Source of the DNA: Bugula neritina
Lineage: Eukaryota; Bryozoa; Gymnolaemata; Cheilostomatida; Bugulidae
Assembly: GCA_964035545.1 (NCBI GenBank)
Contig: OZ037771.1
Location: 4,203,128-4,267,127 of the forward strand
Length of the DNA: 64,000 bases
Direction of reading: 5' to 3'
Shown piece by piece: positions 60,101 to 64,000 of this stretch (the first letter of the stretch is position 1; each line of letters starts with the position of its first letter). The position numbers were made by a program, and so were the translations under genes. Below the pieces are notes generated by a model, which was not told the origin of the DNA, did not search any database, and worked only from the letters and a program-made list of their open reading frames with translations.

Positions 60101-61784
60101 CGCTAAGGACTTGTTCCATCAGCCTCTGGAAGGTGGCTGGGGCGGAGGTTAACCCGAAGGGCAGCACCTTCCACTTCCACAAACCGTCCCGTGTGATAAA
60201 CGCCGCTTTCTCCTGGGCGTCGGGACTCAGAGGAACCTGCCAATAGCCGCTTAGCAAGTCTAACGTACTGAAGTACTTGCTGCCGGCTAGGGCGTCCAAT
60301 GACTCGTCAATACGAGGTAGAGGGTAGGCGTCCTGTATGGTTACGCTATTGAGTTTGCGGTAGTCCACACAGAACCGCCAACTGCCGTCTTTCTTCCGGA
60401 CCAGTACGACTGGCGAGCTCCACGCACTATGGGCGGGCTCTATCAGTCCCCGGTCCAGAAGATCCCGTACTTGTCGGCTAACCTCCTTCTCTTTCTCCGG
60501 CCCCAGCCTGCGCGTGGGCTGCCGGACAGGGACTGTCCCTGCAGTCAGCGGTATTTCGTGTCTGACAATTCCAGTCAGTCCCACGTCATTCTCCCCGCTG
60601 CTGAACACATCACCGTAGTCGCGTAGTAACTTGGCCATAGCTTGGCGTTCTCTGTTACTCGCGCAGCCGCCACTGGCTGTTTCGTATAACTCCCGGAGAT
60701 GTGTCGGGACTGCCCCTCGTCCCTGAATAGGGTGTCGAGGGGGTGCCTCCGTCGCGTCACCCAGCGACGGGCCCACGTCCTCTTCCTGGACGGAATGGAA
60801 CCGGCCCAGCATTGACCCAGCTGGGAGCTCAATGGGCTCGGTAAAGGGGTTGACGCACTGCACTAAGACCTCCCCTCGCTCAGTTAGTCGGTTTAAACTA
60901 CTGGCGAGTTGGATCTTTTCGTGCGCGCTTTCAACGACCCCGAGCCTGGCTATCCGGTTGCTGTTCACTCGGCAGTGGATAGTAGCTCTGGAGCGTCCGG
61001 GTACGGTGCAGTTCCGAACTACCTGAACACCGCCCACCAGAGGACGCCCAAACTTATCCACACAGGCGAGTTCTCGCCCGCCCATCAGCACCACCGACTT
61101 ACTAAAATCTATTCGGCACTGGTGTTGTTTCAAGAAGGGCATGCCGAGGATAGCATCTTCCTCCAGTTGACCTATGATAAAGGTCTCCTGTACAGCCTGA
61201 TCTCGGACACGCCCAGGGAGCTCGATAATACCATAAAAGGGGATACATGACCCGTCTGCCAGGGTGCCATGTTCTCCAGTATACGGTCGTACTCTATCCC
61301 TGTCCCGGCGGGGCAGTGCCTCAAAGACTCTACGGCTAAGAAGGTTGGTAGTACAACCGGAGTCGAGCAGGAAAGTGACGGCGTTGCCGGCCACCTTTCC
61401 GGGTAGGAAATAGCTCTCTCCATGTGGTTGTACTTTCACCCCCCCCGCGTGTGCTGTCCTGGTTTGACAGGACGGCGGGGGTTCCACCCGTGGTTTACGG
61501 GGCTTCCGGCGGCGAGGTTGGTGCCGGCGGGGTTTGGGCCTCTCCACTGGGCCTTCTGGCTCCATTTCAGTGGCGGGCTCCTCCTCCCGAGGTAACCGGT
61601 GAAACCGGTTAGCGAGTGGCAGGGAAAAGGTACTGGGCCGTTGTGCGGGCCTACTAGTCCTGCGTGGTACCTGCCACTCGGGTAGAATGTTCCGCCGGGT
61701 CCGTACGGACAGACGACGGCGTGTTCCACCATACTCCTTTAGTTGCGGCCCGCGGGGAGGGAGAGTGTCCGCGGGCCGTGACAG
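57165..61784 (-). CDS. pol: Pol polyprotein (protease, RT, RNase H, integrase), read by -1 frameshift from gag
   Basis: The frame is open from about 61830 to the stop at 57165. It is entered at the frameshift site 61784-61790; the first ATG in it is at 61565. Numbering from that ATG (1466 aa): aspartic protease LLDSG (Asp68); reverse transcriptase with FGLTSAPATFQ and YLDD (498-501); RNase H with Asp645/Asp647, Glu688 and Asp713; integrase HHCC finger (H913, H917, C947, C950) and catalytic Asp979, Asp1039 and Glu1075; then a GPY/F-type module near 1190-1250 (KPKFVGPYVV). No chromodomain was seen. A typical pol ending (PPPYLKDF) is followed by about 85 extra residues, including KCWSCEP and SYADIAKG, leading to a splice-donor-like site. 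All catalytic residues are present, with no stops. Confidence 0.96.
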   Translation of the reverse strand: MSRPADTLPPRGPQLKEYGGTRRRLSVRTRRNILPEWQVPRRTSRPAQRPSTFSLPLANRFHRLPREEEPATEMEPEGPVERPKPRRHQPRRRKPRKPRVEPPPSCQTRTAHAGGVKVQPHGESYFLPGKVAGNAVTFLLDSGCTTNLLSRRVFEALPRRDRDRVRPYTGEHGTLADGSCIPFYGIIELPGRVRDQAVQETFIIGQLEEDAILGMPFLKQHQCRIDFSKSVVLMGGRELACVDKFGRPLVGGVQVVRNCTVPGRSRATIHCRVNSNRIARLGVVESAHEKIQLASSLNRLTERGEVLVQCVNPFTEPIELPAGSMLGRFHSVQEEDVGPSLGDATEAPPRHPIQGRGAVPTHLRELYETASGGCASNRERQAMAKLLRDYGDVFSSGENDVGLTGIVRHEIPLTAGTVPVRQPTRRLGPEKEKEVSRQVRDLLDRGLIEPAHSAWSSPVVLVRKKDGSWRFCVDYRKLNSVTIQDAYPLPRIDESLDALAGSKYFSTLDLLSGYWQVPLSPDAQEKAAFITRDGLWKWKVLPFGLTSAPATFQRLMEQVLSGLHWKTLLVYLDDVIVISPDFETHVSRLQEVFERLRGAGLKLKPSKCALLQPEVKYLGHVVGRNGVATDPEKVRAVEDWVTPQDLTGLRAFLGLVGYYRQYIPDFAGIAQPLNRLTAKRVTWQWTPVEQEAFDRLKGCLLTAPILAYPDPTLEYILDTDASDQNVGAVLSQVQEGREVVVAYYSKSLSPAERNYCTTRKELLAVIKSVKHFRPYLYGRKFRLRTDHASLIWLCRRAEPSSQVARWLEILAEFSYRIEHRPGKRHSNADGLSRRPDGGCKQCLNIERRDGGPPRCELETLAHHGAPFDWDQGQLRQRVDESPEDVQNLRANPVLAGNVRELKKLQEELPGVVADIYRAKREGRRPSEERIRQGCAEFRLYCQRWDSLRIGQDGLLTISLAASGRHPERKRVVCPTAIRRELIWDTHKQAHAGVKRVISKLRLRWYWPQMERDVRLRVKQCEICQASKHSRPPGEAGRRRLYAGRPWQVVAVDLVGPMPLTPRGNNWILVLTDHFTRWADALAIPDASAPTVARALDQHVFCYFGLPEQIHSDQGAQFQSQLMSDLCHLWGVNQSRTTPYHPQGNGVVERNNRMLGDALRSLLLGRGQEEWDTVLPQVMRAYRSTPHTSTGETPNLLMLGRETRVPDHLTYHVPEQDNSVHEYASELVERMKAAHEILRQQQWKVRHEDSDEPPLYQRGDKVWMVNYRRRRGQADKLKPKFVGPYVVVEAMPNHTYKIERSGQVSIQNESRLKPYWASPDGVGEAPPLLEPRRQTTTRGRRRHGPEYEVVIPREENLVREERQLLSTEACPPPPSLIPSLPETEPVPEVQTPTEGGAPSGEQEEVTTNGEVETPLEAPTNEPASVSPPLERGQRTRKPPPYLKDFICDCIRSGAHESLGENRTIKCWSCEPHANINFCEGRIVGGINARKANSSDLVPQKRCSAFSYADIAKGRRISQPAPTLPRTLSMDINTEFPGKPV

Positions 61785-62605
61785 TTTAACGCCCCCTGGT
61801 ATTGGGGTCGTCCTTTCTGTCCCTGGTCCTGATCAGCGCTACTCCAGCCTTGCCCCACAGGTGTTGGGGGCATCCGCAAGGCCTGACCGGGGCCAGCACC
61901 GGCCAGAATGGTCACCAATTGTCCCAGCATCTCTACCATACGGTCCACTTCGGCTTCCAGCGGGAGGGCTTCGGAGCCTGTCGTAGCCCGAGCAGCGCTG
62001 ACTCCAACTACTGGTGGGTTCCGTTGTGCTCGATGCATTTGGGTAGCCAACAGGTAAGCTTCTCCAGCCTTCAGGGCATCCTCTATTCTGGTTATCCCTT
62101 TAGCTCGTAGGTGATGGTCTAGGCCCAGGTCGTTTAGGGACTGGACAAAGGCGTCATAGGTGTAACGCTCTTGGTGTTGTGCTGGCAGATCGCTATATGC
62201 AATCTGCGCCAGCTTCTTCACCGTCGCGGCATGTTCTTGTAGCGAGGTCCGCGGGGTGCGGCACAATCTCTCCAGCTTGGTCCTGGCGTCTATGACGGAG
62301 GTGCCAAAACGGGCCCGCAGCGCAGCCAGTATGCCGTCTACGTCCGTTCCCACTCCGTACGGCTTGGCTTGCTCCGTCACCGCCCTCCGCAATTTGATAA
62401 GGGCCACTCTATGCGGCCATTGAGCAACTTCCATTACCTCTCTAAATTCTTGTATAAATTGTTCGACATCTTCCGACCCAGTAAAGGTGGGAGCTTTCAA
62501 GCAATGTCTATAAGCTTCTTCTCCTTCACGATTCACAGGATTAACAGCATTTCTACGCTCACCTTGTAAAGTGGGTGGTTGCATTCTAGCATTTTCAGTC
62601 TCCAT
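61739..62605 (-). CDS. gag: Gag structural protein
   Basis: 288 codons. The ATG lies 33 bases after the 5' LTR, with a second at codon 8. The central part (AYRHCLKAPTFTGSEDVEQF, and later YDAFVQSLNDLGLDHHLR) has the helical composition of gypsy capsid proteins. The C-terminus ends in GALNCHGPRTLSLPAGRN at a TAA placed directly after the frameshift stem. No intact CCHC zinc knuckle is present in the gag frame or the neighbouring frame. RNA packaging may use another part, possibly the zinc-finger protein of the third frame. Gag would assemble cytoplasmic particles. Confidence 0.9.
   Translation of the reverse strand: METENARMQPPTLQGERRNAVNPVNREGEEAYRHCLKAPTFTGSEDVEQFIQEFREVMEVAQWPHRVALIKLRRAVTEQAKPYGVGTDVDGILAALRARFGTSVIDARTKLERLCRTPRTSLQEHAATVKKLAQIAYSDLPAQHQERYTYDAFVQSLNDLGLDHHLRAKGITRIEDALKAGEAYLLATQMHRAQRNPPVVGVSAARATTGSEALPLEAEVDRMVEMLGQLVTILAGAGPGQALRMPPTPVGQGWSSADQDQGQKGRPQYQGALNCHGPRTLSLPAGRN
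61746..61790 (-). promoter_or_regulatory. -1 programmed ribosomal frameshift signal between gag and pol
   Basis: In the gag frame the codons TTA AAC, preceded by G, form the slippery heptamer GTTAAAC (61784-61790). After a 5-base spacer (TGTCA), a perfect 10-bp stem, CGGCCCGCGG with CCGCGGGCCG, encloses a 13-base loop (61746-61778). The phase was checked: a slip of -1 at AAC enters the pol frame exactly. The gag stop follows the stem. Confidence 0.9.
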
Positions 62606-62619
62606 CTTTGATATACACT

Positions 62620-62637
62620 ATCCCACTGCTGCCACCA
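62620..62637 (-). other. tRNA-Leu-type primer binding site
   Basis: TGGTGGCAGCAGTGGGAT begins one base inside the 5' LTR in transcript sense. It is complementary to the 3' end of animal tRNA-Leu(AAG), as I recall that sequence, except for one position, and may be exact in this species. Confidence 0.8.
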
Positions 62638-62638
62638 C

Positions 62639-62943
62639 TGTTATAGTTTTCAGATTTAGGGTTGATGTGTCACCAAGAGAGTCTATTTAACACTAGAGAA
62701 ACTTCACCAGTTAAGTCGAGTAGATATCGTTATATTTAATACAAGAATACATAATAAAAATCCAATGTACAACAGTAATGATACGCACGTCTATTTAGTT
62801 TACAGCACTATCCTCAACTGAGCTAGTAGCGCGAAGCGGCTACTATTACTTATCAAACAGCTTAGCTAATTGGCTAATACATTGTTCCGGGTCAATACGC
62901 AACCTTGCGTATTGTGTTGCTGGTAGCTCCACGAGCCACCACA
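62639..62943 (-). repeat. 5' LTR
   Basis: 305 bp, identical to the 3' LTR at 55499-55803. It contains the element promoter in its U3-R part; the start site cannot be placed. Confidence 0.97.
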
Positions 62944-63663
62944 CTATTACTAATACAATAGTAATACTAATAGTAATAGTTCTAAAGTGATCTATTACTA
63001 TTAGTACTATTACTTTATTATTATAACTATTGCCGTAAAAAAATTAAGCTATAACAATGAATAATGAGGAAGAGAACAATACTAATACTAATAGTAAGAG
63101 GCTAGTATAACATTAACTATAAGTATAAGATTAAGTATATTTCAAAATCAATGTGAATGTCTCACTCTGACTCTCAGTCCGTGACTCACTCTCAGTCTGA
63201 GTTCCTGTGACTGTGCAGCGTCAATTTGAATTTATTAGAACTCAAACCAGCTTTAGTTTTATCACTCACTCTCTTTTAGTATCACTTGCTAGCATTAAAA
63301 TTGAATAAACCATGCATTTTATTTCAATGCCAGCTAGTATCGTTATGGCTAAGCAAAAAACTTCTCAAGCTTTCCAGCCCGGAAGACCGCATTTCACGCC
63401 AATAGGATTGTGTAGAGAAGGACCAGCATGCTCATGTTGTGACATGTGATCTAACAGATAAACAATGTCGAAAAGTTAAATTAATAGTTAAAAGAGTTGT
63501 CTTCTCCAACGGAGTGAGACTACAAATATACCTAGAAGCGTTACTGTGCTCGCTACAAGTTGTATCCAGGCAACAATTAACTATACTCATCGGAGTACGA
63601 CTTGGGCTAACTCATAAAACTGGAAAAGCTCTACAACTTCCAAAACTCTAGATTATAGCAGAG
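62944..63663. other. Right flank of the LTR element
   Basis: ACTAAT-type simple repeat, interrupted by the element, continues to about 63110. Unremarkable AT-rich DNA follows. It probably includes upstream or intron sequence of the gene that starts at 63664. Confidence 0.5.
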
Positions 63664-63977
63664 ATGGAAATGAGAAATGATTGCCCAGACACATTTTCTC
63701 ATGAACTGTCTTTACCAAAAACTATTTCAGGGTTAAACATCTGGTAAGTAGCTCCACGAGAACATAATATATAACAATAAGCTTGTAACTTTACAGTTAC
63801 ACTCACTGCATTATCATTATGACTTATCATTTTATAGCAGGTTGTGAATACATGATTTTCTTAATTTGTGAAAACATAATGTCAGTCATTGTATATATGA
63901 ATAATAGCTGCAGTATTGAATTATTATTGTGTCTTAGGCCACCTAAGGATCCAAATGTGACTACCAGAGATATTTAT
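63664..63977 (+). CDS. First visible exons of an unrecognised gene, running off the right edge
   Basis: Exon 63664-63743 starts at ATG (MEMRNDCPDTFSHELSLPKT, then ISGLNIW) and ends at a TG|GTAAGT donor. Exon 63938-63977 follows a GTCTTAG acceptor, completes the Trp codon, gives PPKDPNVTTRDIY and ends at GTGAGT. The phases fit (80 bp, then 1+39). A possible acceptor (TATAGCAG) just before the ATG means that more exons may lie upstream. I do not recognise the protein from these 40 residues. Confidence 0.5.
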
Positions 63978-64000
63978 GTGAGTATTGAAATAATTTTAAG

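Larger units (their letters stand above)
55499..62943 (-). mobile_element. Complete, very young Ty3/gypsy-type LTR retrotransposon with a third reading frame
   Basis: A 7,445-bp element on the minus strand. It is bounded by 305-bp direct LTRs that look identical base for base, each starting TG and ending CA. A 4-bp duplication, CTAT, flanks it (55495-55498 and 62944-62947). Order in transcription: 5' LTR, tRNA-Leu-type primer site, gag, -1 frameshift signal, pol (protease, reverse transcriptase, RNase H, integrase), a zinc-finger frame, polypurine tract, 3' LTR. RNase H before integrase is the Ty3/gypsy order. It is GC-rich against an AT-rich genome, and it sits in an ACT/AGT-type simple repeat. 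All three frames are open, so it may be active. Confidence 0.97.

Noticed and set aside
57361-61732. Numerous 60-180-codon frames on both strands within the LTR element
   Set aside because: Shadows of the GC-rich gag and pol coding regions.
63751-63765. A solo LTR fragment (GTAGCTCCACGAG)
   Set aside because: About 13 bases shared with the LTR; too short to separate from chance.

Overview
The window is nuclear DNA from an animal. It is AT-rich, with spliced genes, short GT-AG introns, many trinucleotide and minisatellite arrays, small foldback elements and a tRNA-derived SINE family. The genes have clear animal relatives (RNF168-, THUMPD2-, sigma GST-, VPS52-, RPS18- and PNPLA-type). Several features suit an early-branching marine invertebrate such as a sponge, but the sequence alone does not fix the phylum.

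Layout. At 38-8847 (-) lies the 5' two-thirds of an RNF168-type RING E3 ligase that runs off the left edge. At 10377-14465 (+) is a complete ten-exon THUMPD2-type methyltransferase. A repeat-rich gap follows, with a decayed coding fragment and a 108-bp higher-order satellite. At 18819-28032 (-) is a sigma-class glutathione transferase with a probable untranslated first exon near 32.6 kb. After a gene-poor 6.5 kb, VPS52 (39230-45025, -) and RPS18 (46062-47990, +) stand head to head, the arrangement I recall from the human genome. Next, all on -, come an unrecognised Pro/Ser/Tyr-rich gene (48590-52041) and a short patatin-like lipase (52510-54513). A complete LTR retrotransposon on - (55499-62943) follows, and the first two exons of another + gene end the window.

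Main points. VPS52 appears to carry three unusual introns: a U12-type AT-AC intron, a U12-type GT-AG intron and a GC-AG intron, each required to keep the reading frame. The retrotransposon is very young: its two 305-bp LTRs are identical and gag and pol are intact. Gag and pol are linked by a near-textbook -1 frameshift signal (heptamer GTTAAAC, 5-nt spacer, 10-bp GC stem). Behind pol, in the env position, lies an extra 357-codon reading frame with two zinc-finger motifs and a predicted coiled coil. That third frame is the best candidate here for something undescribed.

Exon-intron models were built by hand from splice consensus, phase arithmetic and family similarity. For every complete gene the exon lengths sum to a multiple of three.
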